DNA from: CAMLOF01 sp041913045
Lineage (GTDB): Bacteria > Pseudomonadota > Gammaproteobacteria > Burkholderiales > Burkholderiaceae_C
DNA length: 64,000 nt
Assembly (NCBI GenBank): GCA_041913045.1
Contig: JAYSGB010000003.1
Span: 1-64,000, forward strand
Reading direction: 5' to 3'
Shown: piece after piece, positions 47,188-55,646 of the stretch
Layout of the letters: every line of letters begins with the position of its first letter
Numbering within the stretch: the first letter of the stretch is position 1
The notes under the pieces: model-generated
The model's input: the letters and a program-made list of their open reading frames with translations, nothing else
Database searches by the model: none
Told to the model about the DNA's origin: nothing
Translations under genes and position numbers: made by a program

Positions 47188-48384
47188 TCACTTGATCCAG
47201 AGGCGGATAGCGCCCCAGATACGCCCCAGAATGCCCGCCTCTTCGACCGTCTCCAGAACGAACAAGGGCACTTCGGTGACGACTTCACCGCTGGCGGTGC
47301 TGACGCGCAGGGTACCCAAGGGTTGCCCCTGCTGCAGCGGCGCCACCAACGGGTCGTTGCGCAGAACTTCGGTGCGCAGGCCGGCCGCCTGCCCCGCTGG
47401 CACGCTGACCACCACGCCATCCGGACGGCCCAGCTTCACTTCTGAGGCTTTGCCCTTCCAAACCTGGGGGGTGGCCACTGGCTGACCGGGCGCGAACAAC
47501 CTGACCGCCTCGTAGGCTGAGTAACCCCAGTTCAGGAGTTTCTGGCTTTCGGCGGCACGGGCGTTTTCGCTGGCCGCCCCCAGCATGACGCTGATCAGGC
47601 GGCGTTGACCTGCAGGCCCTTCGCCCAAGGCGGGGAACTGGCGGCGGGCAGTGGCCACCAGGCAATACCCGGCAGCATCGGTGTGGCCGGTCTTGAGGCC
47701 GTCTACCGTGGGGTCGCGAAACAGCAGCAGGTTGCGGTTGGTGTCGTTGGCGGCCGGGGTGCCAGGGTAGCGGTAGCGCTGGATGGCGTAGTACGGCACG
47801 TACTCCGGGAAGTCTTTCATCAGCCGCTGCGCCAGAATGGACAGGTCACGCGCCGTGGTGGTGTGACCAGGGGCCGTGAGGCCTTCAGGGTTGCGGAAGG
47901 ATGTGTTCTTCATGCCCAGGGCCTTGGCCTGCTGGTTCATGAGTTCGACAAAACGATCGACCGACCCCGCGACGCCTTCAGCCAGCGCCACGGTGGCATC
48001 GTTGCCAGACTGGACGATCATGCCCTTGAGCAGATCTTCCACTGGTACCTGCATCTTGGGGTCGATGAACATGCGCGAGCCCGGCATCTTCCAGGCACGC
48101 TCGCTCACGCCAAAGGTCTGCTGAAGGGTGATCTTCTTGGCCTTCAGGGCGTCGAAGGCGATGTACGCCGTCATCAGCTTGGTCAGGGACGCGGGCTCCA
48201 CCGGGGCATCGGGATCTTTGGCGGCCAGGATCTGGTTGGAGGTCACGTCCAGCAGCAAATAGGCTCGGGCGGCGACTTCGGGCGGCGCGGGGTTAGCCGC
48301 AGAAGCAGACAAGGGCAGCCAGGCAGCACCGGCAAACATGGCAACGGCTGACCAGTGGCGCAGGGAGTGAGACAAAGCAGACAA
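47188..48384 (-). CDS. dacA: D-alanyl-D-alanine carboxypeptidase (PBP5/6 family)
   Basis: Trims the terminal D-Ala of peptidoglycan stem peptides in the periplasm. The start is inferred as TTG at 48384, seven bases after AAGGA; the long frame to 48525 runs into the neighbour. It gives 398 residues with a signal peptide (cleavage near LSASA). Active-site motifs are SLTK, SGND and KTGHTDAAG. The C-terminal beta domain and the amphipathic anchor (EEAGILGRIWGAIRLWIK) are present. Its position directly before the str operon is noted. Confidence 0.92.
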   Translation of the reverse strand: MSALSHSLRHWSAVAMFAGAAWLPLSASAANPAPPEVAARAYLLLDVTSNQILAAKDPDAPVEPASLTKLMTAYIAFDALKAKKITLQQTFGVSERAWKMPGSRMFIDPKMQVPVEDLLKGMIVQSGNDATVALAEGVAGSVDRFVELMNQQAKALGMKNTSFRNPEGLTAPGHTTTARDLSILAQRLMKDFPEYVPYYAIQRYRYPGTPAANDTNRNLLLFRDPTVDGLKTGHTDAAGYCLVATARRQFPALGEGPAGQRRLISVMLGAASENARAAESQKLLNWGYSAYEAVRLFAPGQPVATPQVWKGKASEVKLGRPDGVVVSVPAGQAAGLRTEVLRNDPLVAPLQQGQPLGTLRVSTASGEVVTEVPLFVLETVEEAGILGRIWGAIRLWIK

Positions 48385-48442
48385 GACGAAATCCTTGGGT
48401 GTTGAGTGCTGCCTCGCAACGGAGACAGCCACAGAAATGGAA

Positions 48443-49075
48443 TCAGGCCGAGGCCAGGTGGCGCAGGGCCAGACTTTTGAGCAAGGGCAGACGCCCATGG
48501 AAGAAATGTTCCACGCCCGGCACAACCGTCACGGGCAGAGCCTGGGGCCGCGCCCAGTCAAGCACGGCTGCCAGGGGAACAGTGTCGTCCTGCTCGCCAT
48601 GAATGACCAGCGTACGCTCGTGAAGTTCCTCTGGCAAGGGAGCAACCTGAAAGCGACTGGCCGCCGTGCCGACGAGCAGCAGCTTTTCGGGCGAGCGCTG
48701 GGCAAGCCCCAGGGCAACGCCTTGGCAAGTGACAAAGGCGCCAAACGAGAAACCGGCCAGTGCCAGCGGCCCGGTGGGCGCCTGCGAAGCCACGACGGCA
48801 AGCAGGTCCTGCGCCTCGCCCACGCCATGGTCGTGCACGCCCTCGGTCTGACCAACGCCGCGAAAGTTGTAACGGACTGTCACCCAACCTGCCTGCACAA
48901 AGGCACGCGCCAAGGTTTGCACCACCTTGTTGTGCATGGTGCCGCCGAACAGAGGGTGGGGGTGCGAAATCACCGCAACGCCACCTTGGGCGCGGGGGTG
49001 CGCGGGTCGGTCAACGGCCAGTTCGATCTTGCCGACCGGCCCGGGCACCAGAAGAGATTCGGTCTGTGCGTTCAC
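48443..49075 (-). CDS. Alpha/beta hydrolase
   Basis: Predicted serine hydrolase of 210 residues with a GTG start at 49075; a TTG at 49090 overlapping the ferredoxin stop is an alternative. The sequence has SHPHPLFGGTMHNKVVQTLA, the nucleophile elbow LAGFSFGAFV (GFSFG), EQDDTVPL (acid) and PGVEHFFHGRL (histidine). The family is often annotated as a lysophospholipase or dienelactone hydrolase-like protein; the substrate is unknown. It lies downstream of the ferredoxin gene. Confidence 0.88.
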   Translation of the reverse strand: MNAQTESLLVPGPVGKIELAVDRPAHPRAQGGVAVISHPHPLFGGTMHNKVVQTLARAFVQAGWVTVRYNFRGVGQTEGVHDHGVGEAQDLLAVVASQAPTGPLALAGFSFGAFVTCQGVALGLAQRSPEKLLLVGTAASRFQVAPLPEELHERTLVIHGEQDDTVPLAAVLDWARPQALPVTVVPGVEHFFHGRLPLLKSLALRHLASA

Positions 49076-49086
49076 TCCTATCCCCG

Positions 49087-49440
49087 TCAACGCCCAACGT
49101 CGGGCGCCAAGCGCAGGCGCTCAACGGGCACCCCGTCCCGCAGGTGCGAGGTGACGATTTCATCGATGTCGTTCTGGTCGACGTAGGTGTACCAGACAGC
49201 TTCGGGGTAAACCACGGCCACCGGCCCGCCAGCGCAGCGGTCCAGGCAACCGGCCTTGTTGACCCGCACCTTACCGGGGCCCGCCAACCCATGGCTCTTG
49301 ACCTGGGCCTTGCAGCGGTCAAAGGCCTCCTGGGCACGGTGGTCGGCGCAGCAGGCTTCGCCATTGGCACGCTGGTTCAGGCAGAAAAAAATGTGCCGCT
49401 CGAAATAGGACACAGGCTTGGATTCAGGTTGATCACTCAT
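49087..49440 (-). CDS. Thioredoxin-like [2Fe-2S] ferredoxin
   Basis: Protein of 117 residues from the ATG at 49440 (MSDQPESKPVSYFERHIFFC). Cluster cysteines appear in FFCLNQRANGEACC and KAGCLDRCAGGP, the pattern of the thioredoxin-fold 2Fe-2S family. VYPEAVWYTYVDQNDIDEIV matches the family end. The physiological partner is unknown. It overlaps the VanZ gene end by eight bases. Confidence 0.9.
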   Translation of the reverse strand: MSDQPESKPVSYFERHIFFCLNQRANGEACCADHRAQEAFDRCKAQVKSHGLAGPGKVRVNKAGCLDRCAGGPVAVVYPEAVWYTYVDQNDIDEIVTSHLRDGVPVERLRLAPDVGR

Positions 49441-50557
49441 GCGCAGCCATTGTAGTGGCGCCCCCTGGGCGCCGCAGCGCCAGACGGACGCCCGCAACAA
49501 GAGCAGCGTAGGGCCAAAGCCAACCCAGCCACTGCGACAAGCCATGAAAGCGGATGAAGCGCCCTTGCTCCCAGGTTTCAAGCGATTGGGCGAAGTAGGC
49601 GGTCTCGGGTGCCCGGTTGAGCAACCCGAGCGCAAAACTCCAGGCCAGCAACATGAGCACTGCGCACGCGCGGTGCCCCAGCGCGAGGCTGAAGACGGCC
49701 ATGGCAAACGCAGCGGCCAGGCCCAGCGTTGCCGGTGGTGTGAGCCATGACCAGGCGTTGAGCGGCCCGTAGGTCAGAACGGCGGACAGAACCCCCACGC
49801 CGATGGAGACCCCGCCGAACACCAGCATGAACACCAGCCGATGCCCCACCCGCCGCAAGATGGCATAGCCCAGCAAGACGGGGGCCCAGACGCACAAGGC
49901 GACCAGTGCCGCCTCGGCCAAGCCACTCAATGGCGGCGACGGAGACGCAGCGGGCAGCCAGTCGGCCAGAGGCGACCCCCGCGAGAGGTCAAACAGCGCA
50001 GCCTCTGCCCTGAACCAGACCTGACCCAAACCGTAGGGCACCGAGGTCGGGTAGAGCGCAGCCATCGGCCAGAGAAGAAGCAACATCAGCCCGCCGCGCG
50101 TCTGCGGCACCAGCCACTGGGAGCGGAATTGGTTCCAGGGACCCAGCACATGCCAACGCAGCAGCAACACCGCCAGAGTTGCGCCAATAACCCCGCCTGC
50201 CGTGTTGAGCAGCCAGTCAACGTTCGACGGCACACGCAGCGGCAAGTAGCTCTGTACCGTCTCCAGGCCGAGCGACAGGAAACTTGCCCCCAGAACCCCT
50301 GCCCACCAGGCCCCTCTGCCCAGCCCCGTTCTGGCCACGGCGAGCGCAAGCAGGAACCCCATGGGAACATAGCCCACCAAGTTGGAAGCGATGTCAAAGC
50401 CCGTCCAGTACCTGGGCCAGGGCGCCCACAGGAATGCCCAAGGCTCAATGCCCTGGCTGCGCCAGCCATTGAAAGGGTAGAGACTGGCGTAAGCGATGAG
50501 GACAGCGAAAACGCCAGCCACCGGCCAAGCCAGCGATGAGTTGCGCACCTGGTTCAT
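49433..50557 (-). CDS. VanZ-family membrane protein
   Basis: Protein of 374 residues with about ten hydrophobic segments. The first third has the VanZ pattern: LYPFNGWR, DIASNLVGYVPMGFLLAL, SLGLETVQSYLPLRVPSNVD and LLNTAGGVIGA. The remaining membrane part is not assigned to a known family. VanZ-type proteins are not limited to glycopeptide resistance, and no van genes are near. Function unknown. Confidence 0.85.
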   Translation of the reverse strand: MNQVRNSSLAWPVAGVFAVLIAYASLYPFNGWRSQGIEPWAFLWAPWPRYWTGFDIASNLVGYVPMGFLLALAVARTGLGRGAWWAGVLGASFLSLGLETVQSYLPLRVPSNVDWLLNTAGGVIGATLAVLLLRWHVLGPWNQFRSQWLVPQTRGGLMLLLLWPMAALYPTSVPYGLGQVWFRAEAALFDLSRGSPLADWLPAASPSPPLSGLAEAALVALCVWAPVLLGYAILRRVGHRLVFMLVFGGVSIGVGVLSAVLTYGPLNAWSWLTPPATLGLAAAFAMAVFSLALGHRACAVLMLLAWSFALGLLNRAPETAYFAQSLETWEQGRFIRFHGLSQWLGWLWPYAALVAGVRLALRRPGGATTMAAHE

Positions 50558-50578
50558 GGCTGCCAGGACCAGGCCCGC

Positions 50579-51007
50579 TCAGAAGGGCTTGACAACCACC
50601 AGCACCACGGCCACGATCATCAAGATGACTGGGGCCTCGTTGAACCAGCGGTACCAAGTGTGACTGCGGCGGTTCTCGCCACGTTCAAACTTTCGAAGCA
50701 ACCGGCCGCAAGCATGGTGGTAGCCCAGGAGAAGTACCACGATGAGAAGTTTGGCGTGCATCCAGCCGTTGCCGCTGCCCCGACCAATGCCGTAGCCGAG
50801 CCAAAGCCACAGCCCCAAGGCCAGGGCCGGAACAGCCAGCATGGTCATGAAGCGCATCAGCTTGCGCGCCATCAACAGCAGACGCTGACGTTCTGCGACA
50901 CTTCCTTCATCGACCATGGCCAGGTTGACGAAAATGCGCGGCAGATAAAAAAGCCCCGCAAACCAACTGGCCACGAATACGATATGGAATGATTTGACCC
51001 ACAACAT
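50579..51007 (-). CDS. hemJ: Protoporphyrinogen IX oxidase HemJ
   Basis: Membrane enzyme of heme synthesis, 142 residues from the ATG at 51007 (MLWVKSFHIVFVASWFAGLF). The long frame upstream to 51937 is a shadow of the opposite-strand gene. His8, the FYLPRIFVN block, and MHAKLLIV with the conserved lysine match HemJ (formerly CopD-like/UPF0093). Four helices are visible. It is divergent from the SMP-30 gene by 45 bases and lies 21 bases before vanZ. Confidence 0.92.
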   Translation of the reverse strand: MLWVKSFHIVFVASWFAGLFYLPRIFVNLAMVDEGSVAERQRLLLMARKLMRFMTMLAVPALALGLWLWLGYGIGRGSGNGWMHAKLLIVVLLLGYHHACGRLLRKFERGENRRSHTWYRWFNEAPVILMIVAVVLVVVKPF

Positions 51008-51052
51008 GCTCGCCAGTGTAGCCAAAGCAGCCCGCACCAGAAGGACGCCCAG

Positions 51053-52012
51053 ATGAATACCGCCGCCAGCCCGACCTCCACGCCCTGGCAACGCGTGGTC
51101 GATGCGCCGTGTGCATTGGGTGAGTCGCCGTTCTGGCATCCGAAGGAGCAGCGGCTGTACTGGGTGGACATTGCGCTCAAGCGCCTGTGGCGCCTTCATG
51201 TGCCCAGCAACCATCTGGAATACTGGGACTTGCCCCAGGAGCCAGGCAGCATCGCCCCTTGCCGCAGCGGCGCCTTGCTGATCGCCATGCGGGACGGCAT
51301 CTACCAGTCCTTCACCTGGCGCGACATTCCGCAGAAAGTGGCGAATGCGCCGTATGACAGCACCCGCATACGCTTCAACGACGGCAAGTGCGACGTGTGG
51401 GGGCGCTTCTGGGTGGGCACGGCCGTGGACGCGCGCGACCGGCCCGATGGCGCACTTTATTGCCTGCATCAGATGTCGGGAGCGCATCCCAAGCTGCACA
51501 TGGTGGAAAGTGGGGTGATGGTTTCGAACGGGTTGGCCTGGTCGCCCGACGGACGGACCCTGTACTGGGCGGACACCTCGCGACACAACATCTTCCGCTA
51601 CGACCTGTCGCAACCCGGGCAATGGCCGCCTCAATTGGGGCCTGTGAACCCGCTGGCGCGTTTTACGCCTAAACCGGCAGACTGGACCTTTGAGCAGGCA
51701 CTCGGCAAAGATTACGGCGGACGCCCGGATGGCGCAGCGGTTGACAGCGCGGGTAGGTACTGGGTTGCCATGTACGAGGGTGCGCGCGTACTCTGCCTGA
51801 GCCCCAAAGGGGAGTTGGTGGCTGAGTACCCTACCCCCGCGCAGTGCCCGACCATGGTGTGCTTTGGCGGCAGCGATCTGCGTACTCTTTATCTGACGAC
51901 CGCACGACAAAAACGCAGCAGCGCGGAGCTGGCCCATTACCCGGACAGCGGGGCGGTGTTTTCGATGCGCGTGGACACCCCGGGCCTGCCCGTGAACTTT
52001 TACTGGGACTGA
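51053..52012 (+). CDS. SMP-30/gluconolactonase-family lactonase
   Basis: Six-bladed propeller lactone hydrolase of 319 residues. The metal-binding glutamate lies in CALGESPFWHP. Further family marks are RFNDGKCDVWGRFWVGT, SNGLAWSPDGRTLYWADT and GGRPDGAAVDSAGRYWVAMY. It should hydrolyse a sugar lactone; the exact substrate cannot be told. It precedes glcE by 58 bases on the same strand. Confidence 0.92.
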   Translation: MNTAASPTSTPWQRVVDAPCALGESPFWHPKEQRLYWVDIALKRLWRLHVPSNHLEYWDLPQEPGSIAPCRSGALLIAMRDGIYQSFTWRDIPQKVANAPYDSTRIRFNDGKCDVWGRFWVGTAVDARDRPDGALYCLHQMSGAHPKLHMVESGVMVSNGLAWSPDGRTLYWADTSRHNIFRYDLSQPGQWPPQLGPVNPLARFTPKPADWTFEQALGKDYGGRPDGAAVDSAGRYWVAMYEGARVLCLSPKGELVAEYPTPAQCPTMVCFGGSDLRTLYLTTARQKRSSAELAHYPDSGAVFSMRVDTPGLPVNFYWD

Positions 52013-52070
52013 ACCGGCGCGTTAAAAAAATTCACGCCACCGCCGGGGTGCGACGGCTACCATTGCCGCC

Positions 52071-53255
52071 ATGTCGGACACTCCCCTCCCTACTCTTGGC
52101 GCGCCTGCGCAGGCGCTTGGCATGCCCCTGCCCAGTCCTCTGGCCGGCTGGGCCGAATGCATCCGTGCTGCCAGCCGCGAGGGCCGTGGCCTGCAGATTC
52201 GCGGCGGCAATACAAAGGCCTTTTACGGCGAGCCTCTGCCTGCAGACCTGGATGCACTCGACACCCGCGAGTACGCGGGCATCGTTGCCTATGAGCCCAC
52301 CGAATTGGTGGTGACCGCCAGGGCAGGCACCTCTTTGGCCGAACTGGAAACAGCACTGGCAGAGAAGGGCCAATGCCTGGCCTTCGAGCCGCCACGCTTT
52401 GGCCCCGAAGGCACGGTGGGCGGCATGGTGGCTGCAGGCCTGAGTGGACCAGCGCGGGCCAGTGTGGGCGCCACGCGCGACTTCGTCCTGGGCGCGCAAC
52501 TCCTCAATGGGCGCGGCGAACACCTGACCTTTGGCGGGCAGGTAATGAAGAACGTGGCGGGCTACGACGTGAGCCGCCTGCTGGCGGGCAGCCTGGGTTC
52601 GCTGGGCGTGATCACCGAGGTTTCACTGAAAGTGCTGCCCGTGGCCCCGTCAGAGGCCACGCTGTGCTTCGAGCTGCCGCAAGACCGCGCATTGCAACAA
52701 CTCGCACTCTGGCGCGCCCAGCCGCTGCCGCTGAACGCCAGTTGCTGGGTACGGGATGAAACCGAGTCACCGGTCAGGGAGTTGCTGTTCGTTCGCCTGC
52801 GCGGCGCCGTGGCGGCGGTGGAAGCCGCCTGCCACCGCATGCTGGGCGACGCGCTGGGTGAGCGCATGGACTGGCAGCAAGCGGCACGCGACTGGACGGC
52901 GTGCCGCGACCAGACGCTGCCCTTCTTCAATGCCCCCGCAGACGACCTGGGGCTGTGGCGCCTGTCGGTTGCACCCACCGCCCCGGTGATGAACTTGCCA
53001 TGGAGCCCGCTGGTGGAATGGCACGGTGGCCTTCGTTGGGTATGGGCGCCGCTGGATGCGCGCGACACCTTGTTGCAAGCGGCCCGACAGGCGGGCGGCC
53101 ACGCCACGCTGTGGCGTGCTCCGGCCAACGCCCCTCATGCAACCAGCCGATTCACTGCACCTGAAGCTGCACAACTCACCATTCAAAAGCGCCTGAAGCA
53201 GGCGTTCGACCCTGCGGGGGTGTTCAACCCCGGCCGCTGGGGCTTCGGCATCTGA
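52071..53255 (+). CDS. glcE: Glycolate oxidase subunit GlcE
   Basis: FAD-binding subunit of glycolate dehydrogenase, which oxidises glycolate to glyoxylate. The protein has 394 residues. The PCMH-type FAD motif is RGGNTKAFYG and FGPEGTVGGMVAAGLSGP, with VMKNVAGYDVSRLLAGSLGS further on. It is followed 16 bases later by glcF. No glcD is found in front of it in the window, though it is normally needed as the catalytic partner. Confidence 0.95.
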   Translation: MSDTPLPTLGAPAQALGMPLPSPLAGWAECIRAASREGRGLQIRGGNTKAFYGEPLPADLDALDTREYAGIVAYEPTELVVTARAGTSLAELETALAEKGQCLAFEPPRFGPEGTVGGMVAAGLSGPARASVGATRDFVLGAQLLNGRGEHLTFGGQVMKNVAGYDVSRLLAGSLGSLGVITEVSLKVLPVAPSEATLCFELPQDRALQQLALWRAQPLPLNASCWVRDETESPVRELLFVRLRGAVAAVEAACHRMLGDALGERMDWQQAARDWTACRDQTLPFFNAPADDLGLWRLSVAPTAPVMNLPWSPLVEWHGGLRWVWAPLDARDTLLQAARQAGGHATLWRAPANAPHATSRFTAPEAAQLTIQKRLKQAFDPAGVFNPGRWGFGI

Positions 53256-53271
53256 CGCGAGGCAAAACCAA

Positions 53272-54525
53272 ATGCAAACCCACCTCGCCCCCGAATTCCA
53301 GGGAACACCAGACGGCGCCGCCGCCGAAGCCATCCTGCGCAAGTGCGTGCACTGCGGCTTCTGCACGGCCACCTGCCCCACCTACCAGTTGCTTGGCGAC
53401 GAGTTGGATGGCCCGCGCGGACGTATCTACCTGATCAAACAAGTACTGGAGGGCGCACAGCCAACCCGCAAGACCCAGTTGCACCTGGACCGCTGCCTGA
53501 CCTGCCGCAACTGCGAATCCACCTGCCCCAGCGGCGTGGACTATGGCCACCTGGTGGACATTGGCCGCAAGGTGGTGGAAGCCAAAGTGGAGCGTCCCTT
53601 GGGTGAGCGTGCCGTGCGCTGGCTGCTGAAGGAAGGTTTGCCGTCCCCACTGTTTGGCCCGGCCATGAAACTCGGCCAGACCGTTCGCGGCCTGCTGCCA
53701 GCCAACCTGCAGGCCAAGGTACCACCACGGCAGGACGCTGGCCTGACGCCCAGCCGTGAACATGCCCGCAAGGCGCTGATGCTCGCTGGCTGCGTTCAGC
53801 CAGCGATGATGCCCAACATCAACACGGCCACGGCGCGGGTGCTGGACGCTGCAGGCATCCAGACCGTGGTGGCCACCCAGGCGGGCTGCTGCGGCGCCGT
53901 GAAGTTCCACCTGAACGACCAGGTGGGCGGCCTGGAGCAGATGCGCGCCAACATCGACGCCTGGTGGCCTTGGATTGACCCAGCCGCCTCGACAGGTGTG
54001 GAAGCCATCGTGATGAACGCATCGGGCTGCGGCGTTACCGTGAAGGAATACGGGCACCTGCTGCGCCACGACCCAGCCTATGCCAGCAAAGCCGCCAGGG
54101 TGAGCGAGCTGACGCGGGACCTGAGCGAACTGCTGCCGGAACTGGTGCCTGCCCTGAAAGACAGGCTCAGCAGTGCGCCAGCTCGAGGGCGGCTGGCCTT
54201 CCATCCACCGTGTACCTTGCAACATGGTCAGCAGTTGCGCGGCGGCGTGGAAAAACACCTGGGTGAATTGGGATTCGACGTGCAGGTGGCGCGCAACGAA
54301 GCACACCTGTGCTGCGGCTCGGCGGGCACCTATTCGGTGCTGAATCCAGAACTGTCCAAGCAGTTGCGCGACCGCAAGCTTGGTCACTTGGGAGAAATCG
54401 AGCCGGAAACCATCGTGTCAGCGAACATCGGCTGCATCACCCATTTGCAAAGTGGCACAGACACCCCGGTCAAACACTGGGTGGAGGTGCTGGACGCGGC
54501 GCTGAGCGGCACAAGGGCCGACTGA
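53272..54525 (+). CDS. glcF: Glycolate oxidase iron-sulfur subunit GlcF
   Basis: Electron-transfer subunit of 417 residues. Two [4Fe-4S] motifs: CVHCGFCTATC (Cys25, 28, 31, 35) and CLTCRNCESTC (Cys75, 78, 81, 85). Two CCG domains are seen in the C-terminal half (GCCGAVKFHLNDQ and CCGSAGTYSVLNP). It lies 16 bases after glcE and nine before lrgA. Confidence 0.96.
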   Translation: MQTHLAPEFQGTPDGAAAEAILRKCVHCGFCTATCPTYQLLGDELDGPRGRIYLIKQVLEGAQPTRKTQLHLDRCLTCRNCESTCPSGVDYGHLVDIGRKVVEAKVERPLGERAVRWLLKEGLPSPLFGPAMKLGQTVRGLLPANLQAKVPPRQDAGLTPSREHARKALMLAGCVQPAMMPNINTATARVLDAAGIQTVVATQAGCCGAVKFHLNDQVGGLEQMRANIDAWWPWIDPAASTGVEAIVMNASGCGVTVKEYGHLLRHDPAYASKAARVSELTRDLSELLPELVPALKDRLSSAPARGRLAFHPPCTLQHGQQLRGGVEKHLGELGFDVQVARNEAHLCCGSAGTYSVLNPELSKQLRDRKLGHLGEIEPETIVSANIGCITHLQSGTDTPVKHWVEVLDAALSGTRAD

Positions 54526-54534
54526 AGCCCGCCT

Positions 54535-54903
54535 ATGCTGAGCGCACTTGCCACCTTGCTGAGCCTGCAACTGGCGGGTGAGGTGATGGCGCGGTGGCTG
54601 GATCTGCCGGTGCCCGGCCCGGTGCTGGGCATGAGCGCACTCCTGGCCATGCTGGCTACACGTCCGAGTTGGCTGCCGTCTCTGAGGCCGGTGGCGAATG
54701 GCTTGCTGCAACACCTGTCCCTGCTGTTTGTACCAGCGGGCGTGGGGGTGATGTTGCACCTGCAGCGGCTGGGCGAAGAGGCCTGGGCCATAGGCGTGGC
54801 CTTGCTGCTGAGCACCTGGCTGGGCATGGCCACCACCGCGCTCACGGTGGTCTGGCTGATGGGCAAGACCAGCAACGGCAAACGGCCGCCAGACACCCCA
54901 TGA
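54535..54903 (+). CDS. CidA/LrgA family holin-like membrane protein
   Basis: Membrane protein of 122 residues with four hydrophobic helices. LDLPVPGPVLGMSALLAMLA and LSLLFVPAGVGVMLHLQRLG are typical. It is associated with murein hydrolase export or, in other bacteria, pyruvate/glycolate transport; the plant LrgAB homologue PLGG1 carries glycolate and glycerate, which fits the position after glcEF. It overlaps the lrgB-like gene by four bases. Confidence 0.9.
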   Translation: MLSALATLLSLQLAGEVMARWLDLPVPGPVLGMSALLAMLATRPSWLPSLRPVANGLLQHLSLLFVPAGVGVMLHLQRLGEEAWAIGVALLLSTWLGMATTALTVVWLMGKTSNGKRPPDTP

Positions 54904-55631
54904 CGCCCGCCACCCTCAGTGAGATCTGGGTTTACCTGTCCGCCTCGCCTCTGCTTGGCCTCACGGTGACACTGCTGGTCTATGTTCTGGCTTACCGGCT
55001 GCATGAGTTGAGCGGCCACAACCCGCTGGCCAACCCGGTGGCGATTTCAATCGCCATCCTGGGCACGCTGTTGTGGGTCACGGGCACGCCCTACGGTACC
55101 TATTTCGACGGTGCGCAGTTCGTGCACTTTCTGCTGGGGCCTGCCACGGTGGCCCTGGCCGTGCCGTTGTACGAGCAACTGGGGCGCCTCAAGCGACTGT
55201 GGCTTCCCTTGCTCGCAGGCTTGGTCACGGGCACCTTGGTTGCCACCGCAAGCGCCGTTCTTATCGCCCACGCACTGGGGGCATCGCGGGCCACGCTGGC
55301 ATCTTTGGCCCCCAAATCGGTGACCACGCCCGTGGCCATGGGCATTGCCGAAAAGCTGGGTGGACTTCCGTCGCTCACCGCGGTGCTGGTGGTGAGCACG
55401 GGCGTCATAGGCGCGGCCACCGCTCGCTTTCTGTTTGACGTCATGCGCATTGGCAACCCTGTCGTACGGGGTTTTGCCTTGGGTACAGCCGCACATGGCA
55501 TAGGCACTGCACGTGCCTTTCAGGTGAGCGAGGAGATGGGCGCATTTGCGGGCCTGGCGATGGGGTTGACCGCCTTGTTCAGCGCTGTTGCGCTGCCGCC
55601 AGTGGTAAGCCAGCTGCTGCGCTGGCTCTGA
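54900..55631 (+). CDS. LrgB family membrane protein
   Basis: Partner of the CidA/LrgA protein, 243 residues from the ATG at 54900 in an ATGA overlap. PKSVTTPVAMGIAEKLGGLP and GTAAHGIGTARAFQVSEEMG are the family hallmarks. Seven or so helices. Together with LrgA it may move glycolate or a related acid, by analogy with plastid PLGG1. It ends 15 bases before the convergent lplT stop. Confidence 0.93.
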   Translation: MTPATLSEIWVYLSASPLLGLTVTLLVYVLAYRLHELSGHNPLANPVAISIAILGTLLWVTGTPYGTYFDGAQFVHFLLGPATVALAVPLYEQLGRLKRLWLPLLAGLVTGTLVATASAVLIAHALGASRATLASLAPKSVTTPVAMGIAEKLGGLPSLTAVLVVSTGVIGAATARFLFDVMRIGNPVVRGFALGTAAHGIGTARAFQVSEEMGAFAGLAMGLTALFSAVALPPVVSQLLRWL

Positions 55632-55646
55632 ACTGAACCGCCCCCT

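Noticed and set aside
49433..50557. Glycopeptide (vancomycin/teicoplanin) resistance gene
   Set aside because: VanZ-type domains are widespread without resistance function, and no vanHAX genes are near.
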